A stretch of 64,000 nucleotides of DNA from positions 124,001-188,000 of the forward strand of contig NZ_FNJQ01000001.1 of NCBI RefSeq assembly GCF_900104055.1. Direction: 5' to 3'. Made by a program: the position numbers and the translations under genes. This document shows positions 1 through 9,108 of the stretch, one piece after another. Every line of letters begins with the position of its first letter. Within the stretch, counting starts at the first letter, position 1. The DNA comes from Pseudoselenomonas ruminantium (GTDB lineage: Bacteria > Bacillota > Negativicutes > Selenomonadales > Selenomonadaceae). The notes beneath the pieces are model-generated. The model was not told where the DNA came from. It searched no databases and saw only the letters and a list, made by a program, of their open reading frames with translations.

Positions 1-2286
1 GATAAAGCAGACATGCTGAAAATGCTGGTTCAGCAGAATCCGCTGGGACAGGCCGGCCTCATTGACTTCCAGCATCATACGCTGGGGCGATCTGTTTCCA
101 ACAGTTCCTTCCCCCGCCTGCAGCTTGCCTTCCATGGCAATACCATCATCGATTACAATCCCGATATCGGCATTCTGCTGGCCACCCCGGTCATCTATGG
201 CGACAATGTCCGCTATGTGCTATACCAGATCTACCCCATCAGCATACTGCCCCAGTTGTTTGCCCTCTCCGACTACGATGCCTTCACCCATGTCATCATT
301 CAATACCATGACGGCACCTTGGCCGTCCCCTACGAAAACTACACCACGGAAGATACCAAGTTCTGGGCCGATGACACCATCCAGGAAGGGATGCGGGAAG
401 TACATCGCCGGCTGGAGCGGAATAAGGCAGCCGCAGTCTATACCGAAGGGGCGGAGGGAAAATACTTCGTCTTCGGTGCAGATCTGCCCCAGACCGATTT
501 TTCCCTGATCGGCTATATGCCCTGGTCAGCGGTAGCCGGCCAGATCATCAGCATCTACCAGCGCGTGTTCTTCCTCTTCACCCTGATGCTGATCCTCTTT
601 GCCTGCCTGAGCATCTATCTGCTCATGGCCCAGACTAGTGTAGCTGAAACCGAGGAACTGCGGCAGGCCAGACAGGCTGCCGATGCCGCCAATCAGGCTA
701 AAAGCCAGTTTCTCGCCAATATGAGCCACGAGATCCGCACGCCCCTGAATGCCATCAGCGGCATGAACGAGATGATCCTGCGGCAGGAACTGCCGCGAGA
801 AGTACGGCAATACGCCAGCAACATCCGCTCCGCCACGACGGCACTGCTGACCATCATCAATGAGATCCTGGATTTTTCCAAGATCGAGTCTGGACACATG
901 GAAATCGTGCCCACGGACTATCAGTTGACGCAGGTGCTGCGGGAAGTCTGTACCTTGGTGGGCGTGCGCGCGCAGACCAAGAACCTGGACTTCCGGATCA
1001 ACGTTGATGCGGAACTGCCCAACGGCCTGCATGGTGATGCGGGACGCCTGCGGCAGATCCTCATCAATCTTTTGAACAATGCCATCAAATACACGCCCTC
1101 CGGCTCCGTCACCCTGGATATCAGCGGCCAGCAGCTGAAAAACACGCTCTATCTCCAAGCGGCCGTCACGGACACCGGCATCGGCATCCGCGAGGAGGAT
1201 AAAGACAGGCTGTTCCATGTATTTGAACGCCTCGACCTCAAGCGCAACTGTCAGATTGAAGGCACCGGCCTGGGACTAGCCATCACCCACCGCCTGCTGA
1301 CCATGATGAATGGCAGTATCAAGGTGGACAGCACCTATGGCCAAGGCAGTGTATTTACCATCGAACTGCCACAGGAGATCCACTCCTTTGAGCCTGTAGG
1401 TGCTTTCAGCGTCAATGCCCAGCCGGACCTTGACGCAGGTCTTCGCCATCAATCCAGTTTCATCGCGCCGGCCGCGCAGGTGCTCATCGTCGATGACAAC
1501 GACATGAACTGCTTCGTAGCCAGCAGCCTGCTCAAGGAAACCCAGATGCAGACTGTCATCGCCCACAGTGGTGCTGAAGCTCTGAAAGCCCTACAGGAGA
1601 AACACTTCCATGTCGTGCTGCTGGACTACATGATGCCCGGCATGAACGGTGTGGAAACCCTGCATAAGGCCAAACAGCTGCCCAATATCGGTGCCACCCG
1701 CTTTATCGCCCTGACCGCTACGGCCATCTCCGGGTCCCGGGAAAAATTCCTCCGCGAAGGCTTTGACAATTATCTAAGCAAGCCCATGACCGGTGACGAA
1801 CTCTCAGTCATGCTGCACCAGTATCTGCCGCCAGAGCTCATCCAGCAGCCATTGCCCAGCCCCGCACCAGCACCAGTCGAGGTGAAAAAGCCCACAAGCA
1901 CAGCAGATGCAACGCCGCTTATCGATCCTAAGCTCGGGCTTACCTACTGCAACAACATGCAGGCAATCTACGACAAAGTGCTGACCTTGTTCCATGATCA
2001 GTCCGCCGACAGGATTGCCCAGATGGACCAGGATCTGGCCAGGGATAACTGGCAAGATTACCGGATCAATATCCACGCACTCAAATCCACCGCCCTGACC
2101 ATCGGCTGCCGCACGCTCAACCAAAAAGCCAAGGAACAGGAGCAGGCTGTCAAAGACTATCTGGCAGAAGATGCCACCGCCAGTCAGCAGCAGCAGGCTA
2201 TGGACTACATCCGGCAAAACCATGCAGATATCATGAACCTCTATCGTCAGGCAGCGGCATTGGCCACCTCACAATCAGCAGAGTGA
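1..2286 (+). CDS. Hybrid sensor histidine kinase with receiver and HPt domains (5' end outside window)
   Basis: The reading frame is open from base 1, so the true start lies upstream and this is the C-terminal part. The order is: the end of an extracytoplasmic sensor region, one membrane segment (about residues 182-206 counted from the Met at base 13), a HisKA domain with the phospho-His box SHEIRTPLN near 239, and an HATPase domain with NLLNNAIKYT, DTGIGI and GTGLGLAI. These are followed by a receiver with VDDND and a phospho-acceptor Asp in LLDYMMPG, and an HPt-like C-terminus with HALKSTA. It should therefore run an internal His-Asp-His phosphorelay from the inner membrane. The signal and the final response regulator cannot be told from here. 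The stop overlaps the longest reading of the next frame, but nhaC has its own ribosome site downstream. Confidence 0.93.
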   Translation, partial: DKADMLKMLVQQNPLGQAGLIDFQHHTLGRSVSNSSFPRLQLAFHGNTIIDYNPDIGILLATPVIYGDNVRYVLYQIYPISILPQLFALSDYDAFTHVIIQYHDGTLAVPYENYTTEDTKFWADDTIQEGMREVHRRLERNKAAAVYTEGAEGKYFVFGADLPQTDFSLIGYMPWSAVAGQIISIYQRVFFLFTLMLILFACLSIYLLMAQTSVAETEELRQARQAADAANQAKSQFLANMSHEIRTPLNAISGMNEMILRQELPREVRQYASNIRSATTALLTIINEILDFSKIESGHMEIVPTDYQLTQVLREVCTLVGVRAQTKNLDFRINVDAELPNGLHGDAGRLRQILINLLNNAIKYTPSGSVTLDISGQQLKNTLYLQAAVTDTGIGIREEDKDRLFHVFERLDLKRNCQIEGTGLGLAITHRLLTMMNGSIKVDSTYGQGSVFTIELPQEIHSFEPVGAFSVNAQPDLDAGLRHQSSFIAPAAQVLIVDDNDMNCFVASSLLKETQMQTVIAHSGAEALKALQEKHFHVVLLDYMMPGMNGVETLHKAKQLPNIGATRFIALTATAISGSREKFLREGFDNYLSKPMTGDELSVMLHQYLPPELIQQPLPSPAPAPVEVKKPTSTADATPLIDPKLGLTYCNNMQAIYDKVLTLFHDQSADRIAQMDQDLARDNWQDYRINIHALKSTALTIGCRTLNQKAKEQEQAVKDYLAEDATASQQQQAMDYIRQNHADIMNLYRQAAALATSQSAE

Positions 2287-2369
2287 AAGCCACGCTGGAT
2301 TTGACAAGCATGCCCCATATTCACTATAATGTTCAAGTTATTTTAATTCTTGACAAAGGATGTGAAATT

Positions 2370-3692
2370 ATGGAACAAGCTGCAAAACAGCCCCCAGCAC
2401 GCGCGATGGCCCTGCTGCCCATATTGGTTTTCCTCGTGCTCTATTTAGGCGCGGGCATCTGGTATGAATACATTGCACCGGTAGAAGGCCAAATGGGCTT
2501 CTATGTCATGTCCGTGGTGGTGGCCTTCGGGCTGGCCCTGATTGTGGCCTTCATGCAGAACCGCCAGCGCCTCTTTGTGGAAAACATCCAGCTCTGCGCC
2601 AGGAGTATCGGCGATGTGAACATCACCATCATGCTCTTCATCTTCCTGATGGCCGGTGCCTTCAGCGGCATAGCCAAAGCCGCCGGCGGCGTGGAAAGCA
2701 CGGCTCACCTGTTGCTGAATTTCGTACCGGGAACGCTGGCTGTCCCCGGGCTCTTCCTCATTGCCTGCCTGATATCCATGTCCATGGGTACCAGCGTGGG
2801 CACCATTACGGTGCTGGTGCCCATCGCCGCTTCCGTAGCGCAGAATGCAGGCCTGAGCCTGCCCCTGACCGTTGCCTCGGTAGTGGGCGGCGCCATGTTC
2901 GGCGATAATCTTTCCTTTATCTCTGACACCACCATTGCCGCCACCCGCACCCAGGGCACCCGCATGCAGGATAAATTCTACGCCAACCTCAAGCTGGCCC
3001 TGCCGGCAGCCCTGATCACCCTGGCTGTGCTCTTTTTCCTGTCGCTGTCCAGCGATGCTGCCGATTTAGGCCAGTTTGATTACTCTCTGCTGCTGGCCCT
3101 GCCCTATTTTATCGTCCTGATCATGGCCCTTACCGGGCGCAATGTATTTCTGGTTTTAGGCACAGGTATCGTACTGTTCTTCGTCCTGGGGCTCGCTACG
3201 GGGACCACGGACCTTTCCCAAGCCTTTTCCGCCATGGGCACTGGCACCAACGGCATGTTCGAGACCATGATTGTCACGATCCTGGCCGCTTCCATCAGCG
3301 CCCTCATGCGGGACGGCGGCGGCTTTGCTGCCCTGCTGGCCTTCATCCGCCAGCATTTCAAGGGCAGAAGCGGCGGCCGTCTGGGCATTGGCCTGCTGAC
3401 CATCCTGATGGATGTAGCCACGGCCAACAACACGGTAGCCATTGTGGTTGCCGGCCCCATCGCTAAGAATATCAGTGAAGAATACGGCATTGAACCCCGG
3501 GAAAGTGCGTCCCTGCTCGATACCTGCTCGTGCATTGCCCAGGGCATCATTCCCTACGGCGCACAGCTGCTGATTGCCTCCGCCATTGCCGGCATAACCA
3601 GCCTCAGCATCATTCCCTATCTGTTCTACCCCTTCTTCCTGGCCATTGCGGTCCTCGTCTGGATTGCTATGGACACACAGAAGAATCACTAA
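2370..3692 (+). CDS. nhaC: NhaC-family Na+/H+ antiporter
   Basis: About 440 residues, almost entirely hydrophobic, with roughly 11-12 predicted membrane segments. Family-type motifs include MSMGTSVGTITVLVPIA, GGAMFGDNLSFISDT and the C-terminal DTCSCIAQGIIPYGAQ, which match NhaC-type antiporters that exchange Na+ for H+ across the inner membrane. The start at 2370 is chosen because AAAGGATGTGA precedes it; an open frame reaches back to 2283 but gives a charged, non-hydrophobic leader without a ribosome site. It follows the sensor kinase by about 80 bases and ends at a strong hairpin terminator. The ion specificity is inferred from the family; related NhaC-like proteins can exchange organic acids with Na+. 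Confidence 0.85.
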   Translation: MEQAAKQPPARAMALLPILVFLVLYLGAGIWYEYIAPVEGQMGFYVMSVVVAFGLALIVAFMQNRQRLFVENIQLCARSIGDVNITIMLFIFLMAGAFSGIAKAAGGVESTAHLLLNFVPGTLAVPGLFLIACLISMSMGTSVGTITVLVPIAASVAQNAGLSLPLTVASVVGGAMFGDNLSFISDTTIAATRTQGTRMQDKFYANLKLALPAALITLAVLFFLSLSSDAADLGQFDYSLLLALPYFIVLIMALTGRNVFLVLGTGIVLFFVLGLATGTTDLSQAFSAMGTGTNGMFETMIVTILAASISALMRDGGGFAALLAFIRQHFKGRSGGRLGIGLLTILMDVATANNTVAIVVAGPIAKNISEEYGIEPRESASLLDTCSCIAQGIIPYGAQLLIASAIAGITSLSIIPYLFYPFFLAIAVLVWIAMDTQKNH

Positions 3693-3706
3693 AACCTACA
3701 GGAAAG

Positions 3707-3738
3707 CCTCCAAACCACAAGATGGTCTGGAGGTTTTT
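3707..3738. terminator. Intrinsic terminator between convergent nhaC and GspE-like gene
   Basis: CCTCCAAACC and GGTCTGGAGG form a near-perfect stem, followed by six T on the plus strand. It lies between two converging genes and can serve nhaC directly. Confidence 0.8.
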
Positions 3739-3754
3739 TATGCGCAGATGCCGG

Positions 3755-4891
3755 CTATAACACGCGTGCCACTTCTGCCATGGTGGTCATTCCTGCCTCA
3801 GCTTTGGCCTCGCCATCAGCCCAAAGCGTCTGCATTCCACCTTGCAAGGCCAGTTCTTCCAGCCGTTTCTGACTCTGACCAGTCAATATGGCCTCCCGGA
3901 TTGACTGGTCAACAATCATCAGTTCATGCAGGGCAATCCGCCCGCGATAAGTCCCCTGCTCCTTATCCACACAGCGCCGGACCAAGCGCTGGGCCAAAAC
4001 GCCGGACAAGGTGGCGGCCAGCAGATATGGCGGCACTTTCATTTCCAGCAGGCGCAGGACAGCAGCAGCCGCACTTTCCGTGTGCAGCGTAGTCAAAATA
4101 AGATGGCCTGTAAGAGCCATGCGCACAGCCAGCATGGCTGTTTCTTCATCCCGAATCTCCCCAAGCAATATCCCCTGGGCATCCATGCGCAGGACAGCGC
4201 GCAAGCCCGTGGCATAGCTGAGCCCGGCCTGCGGGTTGACCTGGATCTGATTCACGCCCTGAATGCGCCGCTCAATCGGATCTTCCAAGGTCAGCCAATT
4301 TTTCTCCGGGCTGTTGATTTCCCGCAGGGCCGCATAAAGGCTGGTCGATTTGCCGGAGTTCATCGGACCGCAAACAATGATCAGGCCGGCAGGCCGCTGG
4401 ATCAGGCCGCGGAATTTCTGCTCGTTTTCTGCCGTGAACCCCAACTCACCCAAGGTCAGCATCTCTTCCTGCATATTCATCAGGCGCAGCACGAGCATCT
4501 CCCCGCCATCCACAGGCATAGACGCCACGCGGATATCCACACGCTGCCCCTGTTCCTGAAAGATAAAGGCACCATCCTGCGGCTGCTGATGCCTGGCAAT
4601 GTCCATGCCCGCCAACACCTTGAGCCGGGATACCAGCATGGGCGCCAGCTCTCCTGGCAGCTGCCAGGGCATGACCTGCAGCAGGCCATCGATGCGTAGG
4701 CGGAAGCGCAGCCCCTGCTGCCAGGGCTCGATATGCAGATCGCTGGCCCCGGCTTCCACCGCCTGCAGGATCAGGAAATCCGCCAGCCGCACCATGGCCG
4801 CGCTGCCTCCCGCCGTCCCCTCTCCGCCCACAGTCTGTTCCTGACGGCATTGATTGATCAAAATACGCCAAAATGTCTCCTCTGTTTGCAT
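3755..4891 (-). CDS. Solitary GspE/PilB-family secretion or pilus assembly ATPase
   Basis: About 378 residues from the ATG at 4891, preceded by AAAGGTCGGGGTG; a longer frame to 4927 has no ribosome site. The protein shows the N2/ASDLHIEP element, Walker A (GPMNSGKST), the Asp box (TLEDPIE), Walker B (ILLGEIRDEET) and the His box (HLILTTLHT), in the order found in type II secretion and type IV pilus extension ATPases. It is shorter than usual: the large N1 domain is missing, and the C-terminal tetracysteine zinc module is reduced to a single Cys (RRCVDKEQGTYRGR). No secretin, inner-membrane protein or pilin of a T2SS/T4P is adjacent, and the Tad locus 10 kb away has its own CpaF. It may power a type IV pilus or competence machine encoded elsewhere. 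Confidence 0.87.
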   Translation of the reverse strand: MQTEETFWRILINQCRQEQTVGGEGTAGGSAAMVRLADFLILQAVEAGASDLHIEPWQQGLRFRLRIDGLLQVMPWQLPGELAPMLVSRLKVLAGMDIARHQQPQDGAFIFQEQGQRVDIRVASMPVDGGEMLVLRLMNMQEEMLTLGELGFTAENEQKFRGLIQRPAGLIIVCGPMNSGKSTSLYAALREINSPEKNWLTLEDPIERRIQGVNQIQVNPQAGLSYATGLRAVLRMDAQGILLGEIRDEETAMLAVRMALTGHLILTTLHTESAAAAVLRLLEMKVPPYLLAATLSGVLAQRLVRRCVDKEQGTYRGRIALHELMIVDQSIREAILTGQSQKRLEELALQGGMQTLWADGEAKAEAGMTTMAEVARVL

Positions 4892-4979
4892 ATCACCCCG
4901 ACCTTTTCCTGCTAAATCATGAAACAATTATCTTTTCGCGAAACACTGTTTTTTCTCCTGCCATATTCCGCCTGATTAT

Positions 4980-5008
4980 TTGCCACCTGCTCCATAATGT
5001 ACTATACT
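4980..5008 (+). promoter_or_regulatory. Predicted promoter of the AraC-type regulator gene
   Basis: TTGCCA and TATACT are separated by 17 bases, about 30 bases upstream of the start codon; GGAGG follows at a normal distance. Confidence 0.55.
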
Positions 5009-5038
5009 TAGAACAAGTTCTATCCGGAGGTATGTTAT

Positions 5039-5887
5039 ATGAGCGACTATGAGAAGAAAGGCTATCTGGTCAGTGATTTCCGTGTCTTTCGCCTGAAGGA
5101 CGCCGCACTCAAGCCCATTCCTTTTCATTATCACGATTTCCATAAGATCATCATGTTTTTGGACGGTGCCGTGGACTATGTGATTGAAGGCAAGACCTAT
5201 CACCTGACGCCGCGGGACATTGTCTTTGTTACGGCCGGCGAGATCCATCGGCCGGTCTTTACCGATGACCAAAAAGATTACGAACGCATTGTCATCTATG
5301 TTGCCCCGGACTTCCTTGCCCGCTGGCAGGAACAGAATGCCAAACACGTTGACCTTGCCCAATGTTTTTCCTATGCCCGGGAAAACAGCAGTGTCATGCA
5401 CCAGCCTCCCGGCACGAGCCATGACCTACTCTTCCATATGGACAAGCTCGAAAAGACCGCTCATGGGCAGGGCTTTGCCAACGACCTGTTCACCGAAATC
5501 ATGTTCATCGAGTTCATGATCCTGTTGAACCGCTCTCTTCATGAACACGAATTGTCCGGCCTGAACAACGCCGTCTATGATCCCAAGATCCAGGAAATCC
5601 TAACCTATATCAATGCGCATCTGGCGGAAGAACTTTCCATCGATGACCTGGCCGCCCGCGCCTACATCAGCAAGTTCTACCTGATGCGTAAATTCAAAGC
5701 CGATACCGGCTATGGCATCCATCAGTACATCCGCAGCAAGCGCCTGCTGCTGGCCCGGGACCTTTTGAAGACCGATCTGCCGATCACCTCCATCTGTGAG
5801 GAAGTAGGCTTTGCCGATTACTCTACCTTTTCCCGCGCCTTCAAGGAAATGTTCAAATGCGCACCGCGGGATTATCGGAAACAATGA
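5039..5887 (+). CDS. AraC-family transcriptional regulator with cupin sensor domain
   Basis: 282 residues. The N-terminal half has an AraC-type cupin pattern (HYHDFHKIIMFLDG, then TPRDIVFVTAGEIHRPV), typical of small-molecule sensing. The last 95 or so residues hold two helix-turn-helix motifs (LSIDDLAARAYISKFYLMRKF and ITSICEEVGFADYSTFSRAFKE). TATCCGGAGG precedes the ATG. The gene is followed at 30 bases by a TVP38-type membrane protein and then a Tat-exported phosphatase on the same strand, which suggests the three are co-transcribed and that the regulator controls them. The ligand is not predictable; a sugar or phosphorylated compound is only a guess. Confidence 0.88.
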   Translation: MSDYEKKGYLVSDFRVFRLKDAALKPIPFHYHDFHKIIMFLDGAVDYVIEGKTYHLTPRDIVFVTAGEIHRPVFTDDQKDYERIVIYVAPDFLARWQEQNAKHVDLAQCFSYARENSSVMHQPPGTSHDLLFHMDKLEKTAHGQGFANDLFTEIMFIEFMILLNRSLHEHELSGLNNAVYDPKIQEILTYINAHLAEELSIDDLAARAYISKFYLMRKFKADTGYGIHQYIRSKRLLLARDLLKTDLPITSICEEVGFADYSTFSRAFKEMFKCAPRDYRKQ

Positions 5888-5917
5888 TTACTAATTTGCC
5901 TTAGGGAGGAAATTCTT

Positions 5918-6613
5918 TTGCAGTTCACGAAATCTTTAAAAGTAGTCAAGCTCGGAGCGCTGGCGGCTATTATCCTGCTGTTCGTCATCATCCACCTGCT
6001 CAATCCGGCATTCCTGCCACATATGTGCGGCCTGCTGGCCCGAGGGGACATTCAGGAGACCGCAGAATATATTGCCTCCTTCGGTTCCGGAGCCATTGTT
6101 TTCAGTTTCCTGCTGACGCTTTTTGTCAATGCGCTGGGCTTCCCGCCGGCCATCATCTTTTCCACGGCCAACACTTTGATCTTCGGCATCGGCTGGGGGA
6201 TTTTCCTGTCTGTAGTGGCCGAAACCGTCGGCGTGGCCATCAGCTTCATCCTGCTGCGGTTCTTCTTCCGGGATGCGGCCGAAAAGATCATCAGCAAGCA
6301 TAAGACCTTATCCGATCTGGATAAGTACAGCGGCAACCGGGGCTTTGTAGTCATGCTGATTGCGCGCATGGTTCCCTACCTGCCTTCCGTGATGCTCAAT
6401 GCCATAGGTGCTTTGTCCGCCATGCGCTTCCGGGATTACGTTGTGGCCTCCTTCGTGGGCAAATTTCCCTCCACAGGCATTGAGGCCATCATCGGGCATG
6501 ATGCCATCACCCACCAGGAAGATCCCACCCGCATGATCGCAGTGATCATCCTGGCCATCCTGCTGATTGTCGGTGCCTGGCTCTATGAGCGCCATGAACA
6601 GAGAAAGAAGTGA
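5918..6613 (+). CDS. TVP38/TMEM64 (VTT/DedA-like) membrane protein
   Basis: 231 residues with a TTG start placed by AGGGAGGA eight bases upstream. The protein has about six hydrophobic segments, and the central region matches the VTT/SNARE-associated fold: FPPAIIFSTANTLIFGIGWG, then RMVPYLPSVMLNAIGALSAMRF and the FVGKFPSTG loop. Family members are inner-membrane proteins tied to lipid scrambling, envelope stress or export; the exact substrate is unknown. It sits between an AraC regulator and a Tat-signal phosphatase, six bases upstream of the latter, so the three probably form one operon. Confidence 0.82.
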   Translation: MQFTKSLKVVKLGALAAIILLFVIIHLLNPAFLPHMCGLLARGDIQETAEYIASFGSGAIVFSFLLTLFVNALGFPPAIIFSTANTLIFGIGWGIFLSVVAETVGVAISFILLRFFFRDAAEKIISKHKTLSDLDKYSGNRGFVVMLIARMVPYLPSVMLNAIGALSAMRFRDYVVASFVGKFPSTGIEAIIGHDAITHQEDPTRMIAVIILAILLIVGAWLYERHEQRKK

Positions 6614-6619
6614 TATATC

Positions 6620-7879
6620 GTGACACTTTCAAGGCGAAAGTTTTTGACATTGGCGGGGAAGGTTATCCTCTTCCTGGGGCTGAGTTCTTCCTTCCCCCGC
6701 CTGGCAGCTGCGGCCAGCGGCACTTTGCCCATTGAGGCCCTGCGCCAGCTGATAACGGCAGATCCGCGCCATTCGCGCACCATCATGTGGCAGAGCAAGA
6801 CGCCGCTGGAGGGCTGCCGCCTGCAGTATCAGGGCCCTGACGGCGCCATGAAGAACCTGCCGGTCAACATGGAAAGCCTCGACGAAGACCGCGTGGTCAA
6901 TTACTACTATACCTGCTATCTGAAAGACCTGGCCCCCGACAGCACCTATCACTACCGCATCTGGCAGGGCAATATCGCCACCCCCTGGCAGAATTTCAAC
7001 ACAGCTCCAGCAGAGATTGATGCGTTCTCCGCCCTCATCTTCTGCGACTCCCAGTGCGGGAAAACCTATGCCGGCTGGGGCCAGGCCTTCCGCACGGTCT
7101 GGCAGCGCCATGCCAATGCCCACTTCTTTGCCATCGTGGGCGACATCGTAGACAATGGCCAGCAGGAATGGCAATGGCAGAATTTCTTTGCCAATCTTGA
7201 AGGCGTGCTCCCCCAACACATCTATGTGCCGGTCATGGGCAACCACGAATGTTACAGCCTGATCTGGAAATTCTGCCGCCCCCGCCGCTATGAGCTCAGT
7301 TACAACCTGCCGGCCAATGGCTCACCGGAATTGCAAAATCACTACTATTCCTACGACTATGGTCCGGTGCATTTCATCGTGCTCAACACCCAGATGCTTG
7401 AGCTCAAGGATATCCATCCGGATCTGCTCGAAAAACAAAAAACCTGGCTGCGTCAGGACGTAAAAAACCACCGTGCCAAATGGCAGGTGGTACTGATGCA
7501 CAAGGACATCCTGGCTTATGATGAATATCAGGAAGGCTCCAAGACCATGATGAGCATCAGCGATGTTGGCTATGCCCTTATGCCTGTTTTCGACGAACTC
7601 GGTATCGACCTGGTCCTGACCGGTCATATGCACACCTACCGGAACCGGGGACATATCCATCATTTGCAGCCAGCCGAAAAAGGCCCGGTCTACATCATGA
7701 GCGGGCCTATCGGCAATCAGCAGTATACCGTCCCTGCCGATAAGACATTTGATCGGTCAGCCATCTATCAGCCCACACCGGAAAACTATCTGCTGCTGAA
7801 TGCCAGCAATGAAAAGCTCTCCGTTACCTGTTATACCGTAAACGGAGAGCTGGTAGAAACATATGAGATCAAAAAATGA
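6620..7879 (+). CDS. Tat-exported calcineurin-like metallophosphoesterase (purple acid phosphatase type)
   Basis: 419 residues with a GTG start directly downstream of the preceding stop. The N-terminus carries a twin-arginine signal (SRRKFLT, hydrophobic stretch, then AAAASG), so a folded, metal-loaded enzyme should reach the periplasm. A fibronectin-like N-terminal domain (about residues 50-135) is followed by the metallophosphatase core: FCDSQCG, VGDIVDNG, MGNHE, LMHKD and TGHMHTYRNR supply the expected metal ligands. Substrates could be phosphomonoesters or phosphodiesters. The upstream neighbours (AraC regulator, VTT membrane protein) suggest a scavenging or envelope-repair role. A strong terminator follows within 12 bases. 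Confidence 0.88.
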   Translation: MTLSRRKFLTLAGKVILFLGLSSSFPRLAAAASGTLPIEALRQLITADPRHSRTIMWQSKTPLEGCRLQYQGPDGAMKNLPVNMESLDEDRVVNYYYTCYLKDLAPDSTYHYRIWQGNIATPWQNFNTAPAEIDAFSALIFCDSQCGKTYAGWGQAFRTVWQRHANAHFFAIVGDIVDNGQQEWQWQNFFANLEGVLPQHIYVPVMGNHECYSLIWKFCRPRRYELSYNLPANGSPELQNHYYSYDYGPVHFIVLNTQMLELKDIHPDLLEKQKTWLRQDVKNHRAKWQVVLMHKDILAYDEYQEGSKTMMSISDVGYALMPVFDELGIDLVLTGHMHTYRNRGHIHHLQPAEKGPVYIMSGPIGNQQYTVPADKTFDRSAIYQPTPENYLLLNASNEKLSVTCYTVNGELVETYEIKK

Positions 7880-7890
7880 CCTACCCTGCA

Positions 7891-7918
7891 CCTTCCCCCT
7901 CCAGGGGAAGGCTTTTTT
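7891..7918. terminator. Bidirectional terminator, shares a dispersed repeat core
   Basis: CCTTCCCC / GGGGAAGG forms an 8-bp stem with a 5-nt loop followed by CTTTTTT. The corA stop codon on the opposite strand starts two bases beyond. The same stem and flank (CACCTTCCCC...GGGGAAGGCTTT) recurs at 47705-47730. Confidence 0.85.
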
Positions 7919-7919
7919 A

Positions 7920-8873
7920 TCAGAACATATCCTTCTTCCATAACGCATAAGCCCCGGTGATGCTGATGCCAAAGGCAATGACCATCACATAGAAAAAGCC
8001 ATGATTGCTTTCAGCAAACGGCACCGGCACATTCATGCCGAAAAAGCTGGATACCACCGTGGGAATAGCGATGATGATGGTCATAGCTGCCAAGAATTTC
8101 ATCACTAAGTTCTGGTTATTGGCAATGATGGAAGTGAACGTATCTGCCATCCGGGCGAGAATCTTGCTGTACATCTCCACCATTTCCTTGGCCTGCTTGT
8201 TCTCGATGATAACATCTTCGAGCAGGTCCTCATCCTCCTCATAGGCCTTGAGGATGGGCGTCAGTGCCGGATTGTTGCGCATCCGCAGCAGCTTATCGAG
8301 CACCGCACCGTTGGAACGGATTGCCGCATTGAAATAGGTCAGGCCTTTCTGCAGTTCCAGCAGACGCAGGATCTCACTGTTCTTCATATCATGGCGCAGC
8401 TGGTTCTCGATATCATCCGAAAGCTTGCTTATCTGGCGCAGATAACGCAGATAGAATGTCGCAGACTTGTAGAGGATCTGGAACAGGAAGCGCGTCTTTT
8501 TATAGGTGCGGAAAAGCTTGGCCGTGCGCTCGTTGAATTCGGCCATGACGGGCGTTTCTTCCAGGCAGACCGTGATGATATAATCCTCACTGATGATGAT
8601 GGCCAGAGGCAAGGCATCATAGCTGTCATTGCCACGGTTCACCGCCACATTGGTCAGGACCATGACGGAATCATCTTCGATATCCGTATGGGAACGTTCC
8701 TCGTCATCCAATGCGGAGCGCAAAAAGTCAGGATCAACTTCCGTCAGGTTACTGACTACCTTCAGCTCATAGGGAGTAGGATCGACAATATTGATCCAGG
8801 CCCCCTTCTCCAGCGTTTTCAAGGTCAGTTCCTGCAGAGGACCGCTCTCCAGGGATTTGTATATCTTTAGCAT
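7920..8873 (-). CDS. corA: CorA-family magnesium/divalent cation channel
   Basis: 317 residues. The long charged N-terminal cytoplasmic domain is followed by an extended helix (about 150-255) and two C-terminal membrane segments. The signature YGMN-like filter appears as FFGMNVP at the end of the first segment. CorA proteins form pentameric inner-membrane channels that import Mg2+ and sometimes Co2+ or Ni2+. AGAGAGGAG lies at proper distance from the ATG. It is monocistronic and convergent with the phosphatase gene. The second membrane segment ends in a short basic tail (ALWKKDMF), as in the family. Confidence 0.92.
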   Translation of the reverse strand: MLKIYKSLESGPLQELTLKTLEKGAWINIVDPTPYELKVVSNLTEVDPDFLRSALDDEERSHTDIEDDSVMVLTNVAVNRGNDSYDALPLAIIISEDYIITVCLEETPVMAEFNERTAKLFRTYKKTRFLFQILYKSATFYLRYLRQISKLSDDIENQLRHDMKNSEILRLLELQKGLTYFNAAIRSNGAVLDKLLRMRNNPALTPILKAYEEDEDLLEDVIIENKQAKEMVEMYSKILARMADTFTSIIANNQNLVMKFLAAMTIIIAIPTVVSSFFGMNVPVPFAESNHGFFYVMVIAFGISITGAYALWKKDMF

Positions 8874-9063
8874 GGATATCTCCTCTCTATATAGGAAGAC
8901 TCCATGCCCTTATGCCGTCAGGATAATGGAACAGGAGCTCCCTGCTGTTTGTGTGCATCGCTTTGGGTTTGCCGTATCAGGGTGATCGTCCATTATCCTC
9001 ACCAGCCTTTCTGTCAAGTATTTTTCCGGATACCATTATAACGCGAATTCATATATTTTGCCA

Positions 9064-9097
9064 CAAAAATTTGACCGGTCATTCCGACCGGTCAAAT
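9064..9097 (-). terminator. Intrinsic terminator of the chemoreceptor gene, GACCGGTC family
   Basis: On the minus strand a 12-bp stem (ATTTGACCGGTC / GACCGGTCAAAT) with loop GGAAT is followed by five T. Each arm contains the self-complementary octamer GACCGGTC. Related hairpins end ssrA, tadG, clpB and the rubredoxin gene. Confidence 0.85.
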
Positions 9098-9108
9098 GGT
9101 TCACCTGC

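Noticed and set aside
2283-2369. Upstream extension of nhaC to the first in-frame ATG
   Set aside because: There is no ribosome site before 2283, and the added residues are not membrane-like; a site precedes 2370.
4980-5038. Search for riboswitches or T-boxes in leaders across the window (this and other intergenic regions)
   Set aside because: No recognisable riboswitch or T-box core was seen; leaders are short apart from the rplM candidate.
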